Below, in pieces: positions 51,780-61,095 of a stretch of DNA of 64,000 nucleotides. The translations under genes were made by a program, and so were the position numbers. The stretch is taken from assembly GCA_020161695.1 (NCBI GenBank), contig JAIUOO010000017.1, forward strand, positions 1-64,000, given 5' to 3'. Within the stretch, counting starts at the first letter, position 1. Every line of letters starts with the position of its first letter. The DNA is from Pseudomonadota bacterium (GTDB lineage: Bacteria; Pseudomonadota; Alphaproteobacteria; Rhizobiales; Phreatobacteraceae). The notes beneath the pieces are model-generated. The model was given only the letters and a program-made list of their open reading frames with translations, searched no databases and was not told the origin of the DNA.

Positions 51780-51869
51780 CGTCATGGCCGGGCTTGTCCC
51801 GGCCATCCACGATTTCCTTCAGGCGTCGCGTTCAAGGCGTGGATGCCCGGCACGAGACCGGGCATGACG
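51780..51869. repeat. Rhizobiales-type intergenic palindromic repeat, second copy
   Basis: The outer arms CGTCATG/CATGACG and inner arms CCGGCCATCCACG / CGTGGATGCCCGG form a palindrome closely matching the right half of 22483-22626. It lies between two minus-strand genes. Confidence 0.85.
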
Positions 51870-51890
51870 TTTGGGGGATCAGAGACGAAA

Positions 51891-53342
51891 TCAGAACGGA
51901 TAGGGGCGCGGGCCGGTCTGGATGGTGATCCAGCGCAGCTCGGTGAAGGCGTCGATGCCGGCCTTGCCGCCGAACCGGCCATAGCCCGACGCCTTGACGC
52001 CGCCGAAGGGCATCTGCGGCTCGTCGTGCACGGTCGGCGCATTGATGTGGCAGATGCCGCTCTCGATGCGCTTGGCGACGCCCAGCGCGCGGCCGATATC
52101 GCGCGAGAAGACCGCCGCCGACAGGCCGTATTCAGTGTCGTTGGCGACACGGATGGCCTCCTCGTCGCCATTCACGCGCACCACCGTCACCACCGGCCCG
52201 AAGCTCTCCTCGCCGTAGATGCGCATGGCCGGCGTCACCTTGTCGAGGATGGTCGCGGGCATGACCGTACCCTCCAGCGAGCCGCCGGAGGCGAGCGACG
52301 CGCCCCTGTCCTTCGCATCGTCGATCAGCGTCTTCACGCGCTTCGCCGCCTCGGCCGAGACCATCGACCCCAGCACGACATTGCCGGAACGCGGATCGCC
52401 GAAAGGCAGCGATTTTGCCTTGGCCGCGAATTTCTCCACGAAGGCGTCGGCCACCTTGGCATCGACCACGATGCGCTCGGTCGACATGCAGATCTGGCCC
52501 TGGTTCATGAAGGCACCGAAGGCCGCCGCCTTCACGGCCTCGTCGAGATCGGCATCGTCGAGGATGACCAGCGGCGCCTTGCCGCCGAGCTCCAGCAGCG
52601 CGGGTTTGAGGTAGCGCGCGGCCGTCTCCGCGATGATGCGGCCGACATGGGTGGAGCCGGTGAAATTGACGCGCTTCACCGCCTTGTGGGCGATCAGCGT
52701 CTCGACCACCTTGGCGGCGTCGGCCGGCGCATTGGTCACGACGTTGACGACGCCTGCGGGCAAGCCCGCATCGCGCATCACCTGGCCGATGAGCTGGTGC
52801 GTCGCCGGGCACTGTTCGGAGGCCTTGAACACCACCGTATTGCCGCAGGCGAGCGGCATGGCGATGGCGCGCACGCCGAGAATGACCGGCGCGTTCCACG
52901 GCGCGATGCCGAGAATGACGCCGACCGGCTGGCGCACGGCGAGCGCGAGATTGTTCGGCTTGTCGGTCGGGATGACGTCGCCGGTGATCTGCGTGGTCAT
53001 GGCGCCGGCCTCGCGCAGCATGCCGGTGGCGATACCGATGTTGAACATCGCCCAGCCCCTGGTCGCGCCGGTCTCGGTCATCATCGCCGCGACGAAATCC
53101 TCGGCGCGCTGCTGCATCAGGTCGGCGGCGGCGTTCAGCTTCGCGCGGCGCTCGCTCGGCCCGAGGGCCGACCATGCCGGGAAGGCGCTCGCCGCCGCAT
53201 CGACGGCGGCGACGGCATCGGCGACGGTCGCGGCGGCGGCGCGGGTCGCGACCTGGCCGGTCATGGGGTCGATGCGGTCGAAGGTGCGGCCGTCGGCGGC
53301 GCCCGTCTCGCGGGCATCGATCATCAGGTTGACGTGTTTCAT
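51891..53342 (-). CDS. Aldehyde dehydrogenase (vanillin/benzaldehyde type), internal start of the fusion
   Basis: If translated from ATG 53342 (CGGAGAG seven bases upstream) this is a 483 aa NAD(P)-dependent aldehyde dehydrogenase. Catalytic residues are the Glu in LLELGGKAPLVI and Cys in NQGQICMSTER. The ending MPFGGVKASGYGRFGGKAG and ELRWITIQ is typical of vanillin and salicylaldehyde dehydrogenases. It would oxidise the aldehyde produced by the ThDP enzyme encoded 6 kb upstream. Length and start match the family, so the free form is plausible even though the upstream ATPase frame runs into it. Confidence 0.8.
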   Translation of the reverse strand: MKHVNLMIDARETGAADGRTFDRIDPMTGQVATRAAAATVADAVAAVDAAASAFPAWSALGPSERRAKLNAAADLMQQRAEDFVAAMMTETGATRGWAMFNIGIATGMLREAGAMTTQITGDVIPTDKPNNLALAVRQPVGVILGIAPWNAPVILGVRAIAMPLACGNTVVFKASEQCPATHQLIGQVMRDAGLPAGVVNVVTNAPADAAKVVETLIAHKAVKRVNFTGSTHVGRIIAETAARYLKPALLELGGKAPLVILDDADLDEAVKAAAFGAFMNQGQICMSTERIVVDAKVADAFVEKFAAKAKSLPFGDPRSGNVVLGSMVSAEAAKRVKTLIDDAKDRGASLASGGSLEGTVMPATILDKVTPAMRIYGEESFGPVVTVVRVNGDEEAIRVANDTEYGLSAAVFSRDIGRALGVAKRIESGICHINAPTVHDEPQMPFGGVKASGYGRFGGKAGIDAFTELRWITIQTGPRPYPF

Positions 53343-54236
53343 GGAACTCTCCGGATACGCGGTGAGGGGAGCGGCCGCAGGGGTTGAGCCTGAAGGAACG
53401 GCCGAGCTGGAAACGGAAACGGGCGGCGGCGCATCGCCGGTCGCGGGCCAAGGGGAAGACGAAACGAGCGGCGGCGAGAAGATCGGCGGCGGGGCGACGG
53501 CCGGCGCCGCGTCGTCATTGGCCGGCGGCGCGCCGCCGAGATAGGCCGCTGCGACCTGCGGATCGTCGGCAAGGTCGGCGGCCCTGCCCTCCCCGACGAT
53601 GCGGCCGTTGGCGATCAGATAGGCCCGGTCGGCCAGCTTCAGGCACTTCCTGGCATTCTGCTCGACGATCAGGATCGCCATGCCGCGCGCCTTGATCTCG
53701 GCAAGGCCACGGAACAATTCGCCGGTCATGACGGGCGAGAGGCCGAGCGAGGGCTCGTCCAGCATCAGGAGGTTCGGCCGCGACATCAGCGCCCGGCCGA
53801 TGGCGACCATCTGCTGCTCGCCGCCGGACATGGTGCGCACCGCCTGCGACATGCGCTCGGCAAGGCGCGGGAAGAGGTGGAGCACGTCGTCCAGCGTCGC
53901 CGCCTCGTGGGCGCGGGCGCGCTTCGGGAAGGCTCCGAGCATCAGGTTTTCGTGCACCGTCAGGTCGCCGAATATGCCGCGGCCTTCCGGCACCAGCGCG
54001 ATGCCCTGCTCGACGATGCGGTGCGGGTCGGCGGCGCGGACGGCCACGCCCTCGAAGGTGATCGAAGCGCCTTGGCCCGCCGGCATCAGCCCGGCAATGG
54101 CCTTGAGGAGCGTGGTCTTGCCCGCGCCGTTGGCGCCGAGAATGGCGACGGTCTCGCCGGCCGCGACGGAGAGCGCCACGTCGTCCACCGCGCGGTGCGG
54201 GCCGTAGGATACGGAGAGGCGGGCGACCTCAAGCAT
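51891..54236 (-). CDS. In-frame fusion of a LivF-type ABC ATPase and an aldehyde dehydrogenase
   Basis: One uninterrupted frame of 781 aa. Residues 1-236 are a complete LivF ATPase (Walker A GANGAGKTT, signature MSGGEQQMVAIGRAL, Walker B LLMLDEPSLGLSP, end VAAAYLGG). About 60 Ala/Pro/Ser-rich residues follow (for example VAPPPIFSPPLVSSSP). From residue 299 a full aldehyde dehydrogenase begins. There is no stop codon between them. A separate Shine-Dalgarno and ATG exist for the dehydrogenase at 53342, so both a fused and a free form may be made. The start at 54236 overlaps the livG stop by 8 bases. It is the fifth component of the Liv importer operon. Confidence 0.8.
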   Translation of the reverse strand: MLEVARLSVSYGPHRAVDDVALSVAAGETVAILGANGAGKTTLLKAIAGLMPAGQGASITFEGVAVRAADPHRIVEQGIALVPEGRGIFGDLTVHENLMLGAFPKRARAHEAATLDDVLHLFPRLAERMSQAVRTMSGGEQQMVAIGRALMSRPNLLMLDEPSLGLSPVMTGELFRGLAEIKARGMAILIVEQNARKCLKLADRAYLIANGRIVGEGRAADLADDPQVAAAYLGGAPPANDDAAPAVAPPPIFSPPLVSSSPWPATGDAPPPVSVSSSAVPSGSTPAAAPLTAYPESSMKHVNLMIDARETGAADGRTFDRIDPMTGQVATRAAAATVADAVAAVDAAASAFPAWSALGPSERRAKLNAAADLMQQRAEDFVAAMMTETGATRGWAMFNIGIATGMLREAGAMTTQITGDVIPTDKPNNLALAVRQPVGVILGIAPWNAPVILGVRAIAMPLACGNTVVFKASEQCPATHQLIGQVMRDAGLPAGVVNVVTNAPADAAKVVETLIAHKAVKRVNFTGSTHVGRIIAETAARYLKPALLELGGKAPLVILDDADLDEAVKAAAFGAFMNQGQICMSTERIVVDAKVADAFVEKFAAKAKSLPFGDPRSGNVVLGSMVSAEAAKRVKTLIDDAKDRGASLASGGSLEGTVMPATILDKVTPAMRIYGEESFGPVVTVVRVNGDEEAIRVANDTEYGLSAAVFSRDIGRALGVAKRIESGICHINAPTVHDEPQMPFGGVKASGYGRFGGKAGIDAFTELRWITIQTGPRPYPF

Positions 54237-54957
54237 CGTCGTCTCCGAGATAGGCCTTGACGACATCAGGGTCGGCCAGCGCCTCGGCCGGCGTCCCCTC
54301 GGCGATCTTGGTCCCGGCATTCATCACGATGCAACGGGAGCAGAGCGCGCGGATGGCGTCCATCACATGCTCGACCATGACGATGGTCAGTCCGTCGCGG
54401 GCGAGCGAGGCGATCAGCGCGATGCCGTCCTTGAGCTCGGTCGGATTGAGGCCGGCGAGCCATTCGTCGAGCAGCAGGAGCTGCGGATGAGCGGCGAGCG
54501 CGCGGGCCAGTTCCAGCCGCTTCTGGTCGATATAGGTGAGGCTGGCGGCGCGCTGGTCGGCACGCGCGGCCAGGCCGACGCGGGCGAGCAGCGGCAGCGC
54601 CCGCTCCTGCGCCTCGGCGGGCGAGCAGGGCTGCGCCCCGAACATCGCGCCGATGGCGACGTTCTCGGCGAGCGTCATGGTCGGCATGACGCGGACGAGT
54701 TGGAAGGTGCGGGCGATGCCGGCGCGGGCGATGCGGTGCGCACCCTGCCGCTCGATGTTGCGGCCGTCGAAGACGATGGCGCCGGAATCGGCGGTCAGGT
54801 TGCCGGTGATCAGGTTGAGCGCGGTGGTCTTGCCCGAGCCGTTCGGGCCGACGAGGCCGACCACCTCGCCGCGCGGGATGGAGGCGGTCAGGCCGGCGAC
54901 GGCCTTCAGGCCGCCGAAGCTCTTGGAGACGCCGTGGAGTTCGATGAGCGGCTGCAT
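54229..54957 (-). CDS. livG: Branched-chain/aromatic acid ABC transporter ATPase (LivG type)
   Basis: The product is 242 aa. Walker A is VGPNGSGKTTALNL. The signature region reads ASLTYIDQKRLELARAL, where the usual LSGGQ is degenerate. Walker B is LLLLDEWLAGLNP, with Trp replacing the usual Pro after Glu. These two departures from the consensus are seen in some LivG proteins of this branch. ATG 54957 is 4 bases from the livM stop. It works with the LivF half of the downstream fusion and the LivHM permeases. Confidence 0.82.
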   Translation of the reverse strand: MQPLIELHGVSKSFGGLKAVAGLTASIPRGEVVGLVGPNGSGKTTALNLITGNLTADSGAIVFDGRNIERQGAHRIARAGIARTFQLVRVMPTMTLAENVAIGAMFGAQPCSPAEAQERALPLLARVGLAARADQRAASLTYIDQKRLELARALAAHPQLLLLDEWLAGLNPTELKDGIALIASLARDGLTIVMVEHVMDAIRALCSRCIVMNAGTKIAEGTPAEALADPDVVKAYLGDDDA

Positions 54958-54961
54958 CGCC

Positions 54962-55927
54962 TCACTCCGCCGGATGCGGGCGGCGGCCGACCGCCCGGGC
55001 AATCTTGTCGCGGCCCTGGTCGATCAGCCCGACCACGCCGTTCGGCACGAAATAGACGATGACGAGGAAGGTCAGCCCCAAGAGGATCGAGAAGGAATTG
55101 GGGAAGTTCGCCTGCAGGATCTCGAACAGGATGGCCAGCGGCACCACGCCGAGGATCGGCCCGTAGAGCCGCGCCGCGCCGCCGAGCAGCGCCATGATCA
55201 GCACCTGGAAGGAGATGATCGGGTTGAAGGCGATGGAGGGGTCGATATAGGTCCAGCGCGGCGCCATGACCGCGCCGACGACGGTCATGAAGGTCGCCGA
55301 CACCACGAAGACCGCGACCTTGGAGACGGTGGTGTCGATGCCGGAATGGCGCGCCACCGTCTCGTCCTCGCCGATGGCCCGCAGCGCCCAGCCGAGCCGC
55401 GAACGCTGGATGGCGTAGCCGACGAGCAAGACGAGGGCGAGCAGGCCCAGCAGCATCCAGAAAATGCCCTGCTGGTTCACGTCGATGAAGACGAAGCGGC
55501 CGACCGTGCCGCCGAACTTCGCCTCGCCCCAGGTGACGAGCTGGCGGACGAGTTCGGCGAGGCCGAACGTGAAGATGACGAAATAGACGCCGGAGAGCCT
55601 CAACGTCGACAGGCCGACGACGGTCGCGACCACCGCGCCGATCAGCGCCGCGGCGGGATAGACCAGCGGTAGCGGCAACTTCTCGCCGAGGAAGGCCATG
55701 GTGTAGGCGCCAAGCCCGAAAAAGGCGGCGGTCGCCAGCGACACATAATGCGTCGGCCCGGAGAACAGCGCCCAGGCCGTGGCCAGCACGGAATACATCA
55801 GGATGTTGACGAGCAGCGCCATCCAGTAGGAGCCGGCAACGGCCGGCAGCGGCGCGAGCAGCGCGGCTCCGCCAAGCACGACGAGCGGAAATGCCCAGTC
55901 CTTGAGGGTCCAGTTCCTTGCGATCAT
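54962..55927 (-). CDS. livM: ABC transporter permease (LivM type)
   Basis: The product is 321 aa with about nine membrane helices. The family pattern LRLSGVYFVIFTFGLAELVR and the coupling segment GWALRAIGEDETVARHSGID (near 195-215) are present. It overlaps livH by four bases. It forms the channel with LivH. Confidence 0.87.
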   Translation of the reverse strand: MIARNWTLKDWAFPLVVLGGAALLAPLPAVAGSYWMALLVNILMYSVLATAWALFSGPTHYVSLATAAFFGLGAYTMAFLGEKLPLPLVYPAAALIGAVVATVVGLSTLRLSGVYFVIFTFGLAELVRQLVTWGEAKFGGTVGRFVFIDVNQQGIFWMLLGLLALVLLVGYAIQRSRLGWALRAIGEDETVARHSGIDTTVSKVAVFVVSATFMTVVGAVMAPRWTYIDPSIAFNPIISFQVLIMALLGGAARLYGPILGVVPLAILFEILQANFPNSFSILLGLTFLVIVYFVPNGVVGLIDQGRDKIARAVGRRPHPAE

Positions 55928-56799
55928 CTGGCGGCCTTTCCGAACAGGCCGGTGGGCTTGACCAGCAGGATGCCGAGGAACAGGGCGAAATTGACGGCGA
56001 GCGTCAGGCCGCTGTCGAGGAAGGCGGCGGTGAGCGCCTCGGCGAGCCCGAGGATGAGACCCGCCACCAGCGCGCCGAAAATGTTGCCGACGCCGCCCAT
56101 GATCACCACGATCAGCGCCTTCATGGTGAAGACCACGCCCATGGCGGCGTTGAAGGTCAGGAACATCGAGACCAGCACGCCGGAGCCCGCCACCAGCGCT
56201 CCGCCGAGCGCGAAGGCGAAGGCCGCATAGGTGGTCGTGTCGATGCCGACCAGCGGCGCGGCGGCGGGATTGACCGAGACGGCGCGCACCGCCGTGCCGA
56301 TGCGCGTGCGCATCAGGAACAGCGTCAGGCCGAGCGCGATGGCGACCGCGATGCCGGCGGCGAGCAGCCGGTTCAGCGCCACCGTCGAGCCGATGATGTC
56401 AACGGGCACGGCGAGGTAGGAATAGGAAACGTAGGAGCCGCCGAAGACCACCAGCATGATGCCCTGCACCACGAAGAGCAGGCCGAAGGTCGCGAGGATG
56501 GAATCGACCTCCAGCGCGCCCGGCGATTTGGCCCGGCGCACCAGCGGCGTCATCAGAAGGCGGTAGATGAACCAGTTGAGCGCGAAGGACAGCGGCATGG
56601 CGACCGCCAGCGCGAGGATCGGGCTCAGCCCGCTGGCGGAGAACAGCAGGTAGGCGGCGAAGGAGCCGGCAATGGTGAACTCGCCATAGGCAAGGTTCAT
56701 GATCCGCGCGACGCCGTACTGGAGCGACAGCCCCATGGCGACCAGCGCGTAGATGCCTCCGAGGATCAGGCCCGACAGGATGACGTCGACGAGGAACAT
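55924..56799 (-). CDS. livH: ABC transporter permease (LivH type)
   Basis: The product is 291 aa with about eight membrane helices. VILSGLILGGIYALVAMGLS at the N-terminus and the coupling loop TRIGTAVRAVSVNPAAAPLVGID are typical. A strong hairpin separates it from the binding-protein gene upstream. It pairs with LivM. Confidence 0.87.
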   Translation of the reverse strand: MFLVDVILSGLILGGIYALVAMGLSLQYGVARIMNLAYGEFTIAGSFAAYLLFSASGLSPILALAVAMPLSFALNWFIYRLLMTPLVRRAKSPGALEVDSILATFGLLFVVQGIMLVVFGGSYVSYSYLAVPVDIIGSTVALNRLLAAGIAVAIALGLTLFLMRTRIGTAVRAVSVNPAAAPLVGIDTTTYAAFAFALGGALVAGSGVLVSMFLTFNAAMGVVFTMKALIVVIMGGVGNIFGALVAGLILGLAEALTAAFLDSGLTLAVNFALFLGILLVKPTGLFGKAAR

Positions 56800-56817
56800 T
56801 CAGAACCGTCTCCGGGG

Positions 56818-56841
56818 GCCCGCCGCCCGTGGGCGGCGGGC
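56818..56841 (-). other. Intercistronic hairpin between binding-protein gene and livH
   Basis: A perfect 11-bp GC stem (56818-56828 with 56831-56841) with a 2-base gap lies between the binding-protein and livH genes. On the minus strand it has no U run, so it more likely stabilises the upstream message or reduces read-through than fully terminates. Confidence 0.65.
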
Positions 56842-56859
56842 TTCTTTTCACAGGAAGGC

Positions 56860-58077
56860 TCAGGCCGTCGGCCAGGCCGGCTTCGGGAAGACCGGGGCCT
56901 TGGTGCCGCCGACCTTGGTCGGCGCCAGCGCCACGAACTCACCCTGCTGCCACTGTCCCACCCACCACTGGTCGACGCGCTGGTTCTTGTCGAACTTGAT
57001 CGTGCCGAGGATGGTCTCGAACGAATTCGCGCCGATGTCCTTGATGATCGCCGCCTTGTCGAGGCCGACCCGCTCGATCGCCTGCGAGAGCACTTCCAGC
57101 GTCGAATAGGTCGTGGTCGAGGCCCAGCGGTCCGGCTCGCGGCCGACGATGCGGTTGTGGCGCGCGATGTAGTCGCGGATCTTCGGGTTGGTCACGTCGA
57201 CGCCGCCGATCCCCATGACGCCCTCGGCATTGGCGCCGAAGCGCTGCTTGTAGAGCGGGAAGGCCGTGCCGACGGCGGTGTAGAACACTTTCGGGTTGAG
57301 CCCGCCGATACGCGCCTGCTCGGTCAGCGCCAGCGTGTCCGGCGGATAGGAGAAGGCGAGGAACATGTCGGGCTTCAGGCGCACCGCCTCCGAGATGATC
57401 GGGGCGAGGTCCTGCGTGCCCGGCGGGTACTGCCGGTCCATGACCACCTGGAAGCCGGCCTTGGCGATGCCGGCCCGCGCGGCGCTGACGAGTTCGAGGC
57501 CGAACTGGTCCTGCACCGAGGCGAGCGCCACCGTGTTGCCGAGGCCCTTGTCCTTGAGCGTCGCGAGCAGGTCGGTCAGCGCCGTGATCGCGGTCGAGGG
57601 GCGGTCGAGGAACAGGAACATGTTGTTCCACCGCTGGACCAGCTCCGGCTGCCGCTCGACGAAGAAGGTCGAGGCGAGATGCGGGAAGCCGCCGCGGTTG
57701 AACGAGGGCGCGACCGCGAGGTTCATCGCCGTGCCCCATGGCGGGAACAGCAGGTCCACCTTGTCCTGGTTGACGAGGCGCTCGATGTTGCGGACCGCCT
57801 CTTCCGACTGCGAGCGGTCGTCATATTCGACGAACTCGACCATGCGGCGCTGGCCGCCGGGCAGCTTGAGGCCGCCGGCATCGTTGGTCTCCTTCAGCCA
57901 GAGCTGGTAGTTCGGCAGCGTGGTCACGTTGGCGCCGCCGGCATTCGGGCCGGTCTTGGAGATCGAGAAGCCGATCTTCACCGCGCCCGCCTGCGCGCGG
58001 ACATAGGGTGCGGCCAGCGTCGTCGCGGCGATGCCGCCGACCACGGCGCGGCGGCTGGGTGTCAGTCGTGTCGTCAT
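56860..58077 (-). CDS. ABC transporter substrate-binding protein (Liv/aromatic-acid type, Tat-exported)
   Basis: The product is 405 aa. A Tat-like signal (LTPSRRAVVGGIAATTLAAPYVRA) precedes a type I periplasmic binding fold: VKIGFSISKTGPNAGGA, DRSQSEEAVRNIERLVNQDKVDLLF, and MFLAFSYPPDTLALTEQARIGG. Members of this group bind branched amino acids or small aromatic and aliphatic acids. In this locus, with a ThDP 2-oxoacid enzyme and an aryl-type aldehyde dehydrogenase, an aromatic 2-oxoacid is a reasonable guess. Start ATG 58077 is preceded by a GAGG sequence. Confidence 0.85.
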   Translation of the reverse strand: MTTRLTPSRRAVVGGIAATTLAAPYVRAQAGAVKIGFSISKTGPNAGGANVTTLPNYQLWLKETNDAGGLKLPGGQRRMVEFVEYDDRSQSEEAVRNIERLVNQDKVDLLFPPWGTAMNLAVAPSFNRGGFPHLASTFFVERQPELVQRWNNMFLFLDRPSTAITALTDLLATLKDKGLGNTVALASVQDQFGLELVSAARAGIAKAGFQVVMDRQYPPGTQDLAPIISEAVRLKPDMFLAFSYPPDTLALTEQARIGGLNPKVFYTAVGTAFPLYKQRFGANAEGVMGIGGVDVTNPKIRDYIARHNRIVGREPDRWASTTTYSTLEVLSQAIERVGLDKAAIIKDIGANSFETILGTIKFDKNQRVDQWWVGQWQQGEFVALAPTKVGGTKAPVFPKPAWPTA

Positions 58078-58163
58078 GTCTGCCTCCTCAGGTCCCTCTG
58101 ATTTCCCGTTTTCATTCGTTGAGGCGGAGGCTTCTGCGGCTTCCTTGCCCTCGGCACGCGCTG

Positions 58164-59156
58164 CTACTGACTGATGCGGATATCCGCCGCCTTGATCACC
58201 GGCTCCCACAGGCGCAGTTCCGCCTGCATGGCCTCGGCGAGTTCCTGCGGCGTCGAGCCGACCGGATTGGTGCCGATCTCGGCGAGGCGCGCGACCACGG
58301 CGGGATCGTGCAGCGCCGCCTTGAGCCCTGCCGACAGGCGGTCGACGATCTCCGGCGGCGTCTTGGCCGCCGTGAAGAAGGCGAACCACGACTGCATCTC
58401 GTAGCCGGGAACGATGGACGAGATGGTCGGCACGCCCGGCAGCGCCGGCAGCGGGTCCTTGGTCGAGACGCCGAGCGGGCGGATGGTGCCGCCGCGGATC
58501 TGCGAGGCCGACACCGTCAGCGTGTCGAACATCACGTCGAGGCGGCCGCCGATCAGGTCGTTCATGGCCGGGCCCGCGCCGCGATAGGGCGCGTGGACCA
58601 TGTCGACCTTGGCGAGATATTTGAACAGTTCGCCCGCCATGTGGATCGACGAGCCGATGCCGGCCGAACCGAAGGTGAGCTTGCCGGGATTGGCCTTGGC
58701 GCGCGCCAGCAGATCGGCTGCGGATTTGTCGGGCGAGTTCGCCGGCACCACCATGACGTTCGGCACGGTGATGCCCATGCCGACCGGCGCCAGATCCTTG
58801 TAGGTGTCGAGCGGCATGCGCGCATAGAGCAGGTGGTTCACCGCCACCGCGCTGGAGGTGATCAGCAGCGTATGGCCGTCCGGATCGGTGCGGGCGACCT
58901 CGGCGGAGGCGAGATTGCCGCCGGCCCCGCCGCGGTTCTCGACGATGACGGCCTGTCCCCATTCCCTGGTCAGGCGCTCGGTCAGGTGGCGCGTCACGAT
59001 GTCGGCGGCCCCGCCCGGCGGGAAGGCCACGACGATGCGGATATTGCGGTTCGGCCACGCCTGCGCCCGCACCAGTCCGGGGCTCGCCAGAAGCGCCGCG
59101 GCACCCGCGGCTCCGGCCATCACGCGACGCCTGTCAAGGCGCTTCGTCTCGTCCAT
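58164..59156 (-). CDS. Bug/TctC-family periplasmic binding protein
   Basis: The product is 330 aa. A twin-arginine signal ([19 protein letters not shown]) is followed by the Bug fold: [37 protein letters not shown], and [26 protein letters not shown]. These proteins bind small carboxylates, often with no cognate transporter next to them. Here it sits in the operon with a complete Liv importer and a 2-oxoacid enzyme, so it may give a second capture route for the same substrate or act as a sensor. Confidence 0.87.
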   Translation of the reverse strand: MDETKRLDRRRVMAGAAGAAALLASPGLVRAQAWPNRNIRIVVAFPPGGAADIVTRHLTERLTREWGQAVIVENRGGAGGNLASAEVARTDPDGHTLLITSSAVAVNHLLYARMPLDTYKDLAPVGMGITVPNVMVVPANSPDKSAADLLARAKANPGKLTFGSAGIGSSIHMAGELFKYLAKVDMVHAPYRGAGPAMNDLIGGRLDVMFDTLTVSASQIRGGTIRPLGVSTKDPLPALPGVPTISSIVPGYEMQSWFAFFTAAKTPPEIVDRLSAGLKAALHDPAVVARLAEIGTNPVGSTPQELAEAMQAELRLWEPVIKAADIRISQ

Positions 59157-59231
59157 CGTTTCCTCCTCGTCTTTTCCGTCAGCGGTCGTTCGGTGCCGCC
59201 GATCGGGGGGATCATGCCTTGCGCGCTGCGC

Positions 59232-60956
59232 CTATCCGTCCATCAAATGGGGCAGCCAGACGTCGAGAACAGCCGCCCGGCCTTCAATCTTCACCGCGTG
59301 CATGGCGGCGGCGACGGCCTCCTCGACCTCGTCCGGGTGCCGGACCTTGCGAGCATAGGCCCCGCCAGCGGCATGGGCGATTTCGGAATAATCGGGAGGC
59401 GGATCGAAGGCGACGCCGATATCGTCGGAGCGGCTGGCATGGCCGGACGGGTGCACGGCGAGCGTCGAATAGCGCGGGGCGCGCCAGCCCCGGTTGTTGA
59501 ACACGACCTGCAGGAACGGCGTGCGGTACTGCCGCGCCATCCAGTGAACGGTCGAGGGCTGGGAGAACATGTAGGAGCCGTCACCGGTGAGCGCGATCAC
59601 CGTCTTTCCCGGCTCGGCGAGCTTGGCGCCGATGGCGGCGCCGCCGGTCCAGCCGAGATTGCCGCCGCCGGAATTCAGCATCTGGCCTGCGCGCGTCGGC
59701 GCGATGTGGTTGACCACCACGGGATAGTTGGTGATGCCCTCGTTGAGGACGATGGTGTCGCTGTCGACATGGGCGCGCACGCAGGCCGTGACATATTCGG
59801 CCGTCAGCACGTCGCCGGAGGGTTTCGCCTCGGCCGCGGCGACAGCCGCCTTCCGCTCGGCATGGCGGGCGGCGAAATGGGCGCGGCGCTCCTCGATCCG
59901 GGCCCGGTCCAGCGGCACGCGGTCGAGCCCGGCATTGAGCTGGGCCAGCGCCGTCTCGGCATGGGCGCGGAATACGCGGCGCGCGGGAATAGACCAGAGC
60001 GGCATGTCCTGCTTCAGGGGATCGACGTCGATGTGCCAGATCTTCGCGTCGGAGCGCGGACGTGAGATCGAGGGTATCCACGGCACGTCGGAATCGATGA
60101 CCACGACCACATCCGCCTCGGCGAGGCGCGGGTTCTGGCGCGGCTCGTTCCACTGGCAGCCCTGATACATCGGGTCGTCGTGCGGCAGGTTCACGGCGTT
60201 CGGCACGCTTTCCAGCACGCCGATGCCGAGCGGCCCGGTAAGGCGCTGCAGCTCCGCCACCGCGCGGGTGTTGCGCCCGAGATAGGACGTGACGATCAGC
60301 GGGCGATGCGCGCCGGCGAGATCGGAAAGCAGCGCGTGGACGGCCTCCGGCGGCAGGGCGGCCGGCGCGATCGGCGCCCAGTCCGCGACATCCTGCTCGA
60401 CGCGCGGGACCTCCTCTTCCATGACCTCGCGCGCGCCCATCAGATAGACGGGACCCTTGGGGTCCGAATGGGCGAACTGCATGGCCCGCCAGGTCATCTG
60501 CTTGATGTTGCGGCCGGTGCGCAGCTCGGCGTCGTAGCGCATGTAGCCGCGCACCAGGCCGCGCTGGTCGTGGACGTCCTGAATCCACTGGATGAACTCG
60601 TTGCGGCTGCCCTTCAGTTCGCCGAACTGCGTGTAGGGCGAGGAACCCGCGAAGATCAGCACGGGCACGCGGCCCTTGGACACGTTGTGGACCGCGCCGG
60701 CCAGAGACTGCGTGCCGCATTCGACATGGACAACGACAGCCTGCGCGCGTCCCGTCACCTGCGCGTAGCCCTGCGCGGCGGTCAGCGCGACCATCTCGTT
60801 CGGGCAGGTGATGACCTTCGGCACCTTGCGGCCGGAGACCTTCGCCTCGGCCAGCGCCTCGACGAGGCCGGGATGGTCGCTGCCGAAATTGGAAAACAGA
60901 TACTCGACGCCGGAGGCGGTCAGGGCTTCGAGAAACGCGGTCGAGGCTGTGTACAT
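59232..60956 (-). CDS. ThDP-dependent 2-oxoacid decarboxylase/acetolactate-synthase-like enzyme
   Basis: The product is 574 aa. The N-terminal domain has the activating Glu54 in CPNEMVALTAAQGYA. The C-terminal ThDP motif starts at ALTGDGSYMFSQPS and closes with QVVFNNRGWRAPRYS. The middle FAD-like domain is degenerate, as in decarboxylases. Together with a downstream aldehyde dehydrogenase this suggests decarboxylation of a 2-oxoacid to an aldehyde, but carboligation cannot be excluded. ATG 60956 is chosen just before the conserved N-terminus. It is divergent from a marR gene and a perfect palindrome lies between them, so its transcription is probably controlled by that regulator. Confidence 0.83.
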   Translation of the reverse strand: MYTASTAFLEALTASGVEYLFSNFGSDHPGLVEALAEAKVSGRKVPKVITCPNEMVALTAAQGYAQVTGRAQAVVVHVECGTQSLAGAVHNVSKGRVPVLIFAGSSPYTQFGELKGSRNEFIQWIQDVHDQRGLVRGYMRYDAELRTGRNIKQMTWRAMQFAHSDPKGPVYLMGAREVMEEEVPRVEQDVADWAPIAPAALPPEAVHALLSDLAGAHRPLIVTSYLGRNTRAVAELQRLTGPLGIGVLESVPNAVNLPHDDPMYQGCQWNEPRQNPRLAEADVVVVIDSDVPWIPSISRPRSDAKIWHIDVDPLKQDMPLWSIPARRVFRAHAETALAQLNAGLDRVPLDRARIEERRAHFAARHAERKAAVAAAEAKPSGDVLTAEYVTACVRAHVDSDTIVLNEGITNYPVVVNHIAPTRAGQMLNSGGGNLGWTGGAAIGAKLAEPGKTVIALTGDGSYMFSQPSTVHWMARQYRTPFLQVVFNNRGWRAPRYSTLAVHPSGHASRSDDIGVAFDPPPDYSEIAHAAGGAYARKVRHPDEVEEAVAAAMHAVKIEGRAAVLDVWLPHLMDG

Positions 60957-60997
60957 GGACACCGGGGGACGGCACCTGAGGAACTGCGCGGGCAATT

Positions 60998-61013
60998 AGT
61001 TGGATATCCAACT
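60998..61013 (+). promoter_or_regulatory. Perfect palindromic operator, probable MarR site
   Basis: AGTTGGATATCCAACT is a perfect 16-base inverted repeat centred in the 139-base divergent region between the ThDP-enzyme gene and the marR gene. Size and placement are typical for a MarR dimer that represses both directions and is released by the pathway substrate. Confidence 0.78.
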
Positions 61014-61095
61014 GTTCGAGTCAAGACTAACTTGCGGGCCACCGCCCCCCATGCGACATTCCGACCCGATGCGGACCGATCAGGTCCAGGAGCCC

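Noticed and set aside
55918..58101. A 727-residue plus-strand frame opposite livH and the binding-protein gene
   Set aside because: Composition is Arg/Asp/Glu/His noise, with no motifs, and three well-supported genes lie on the minus strand.
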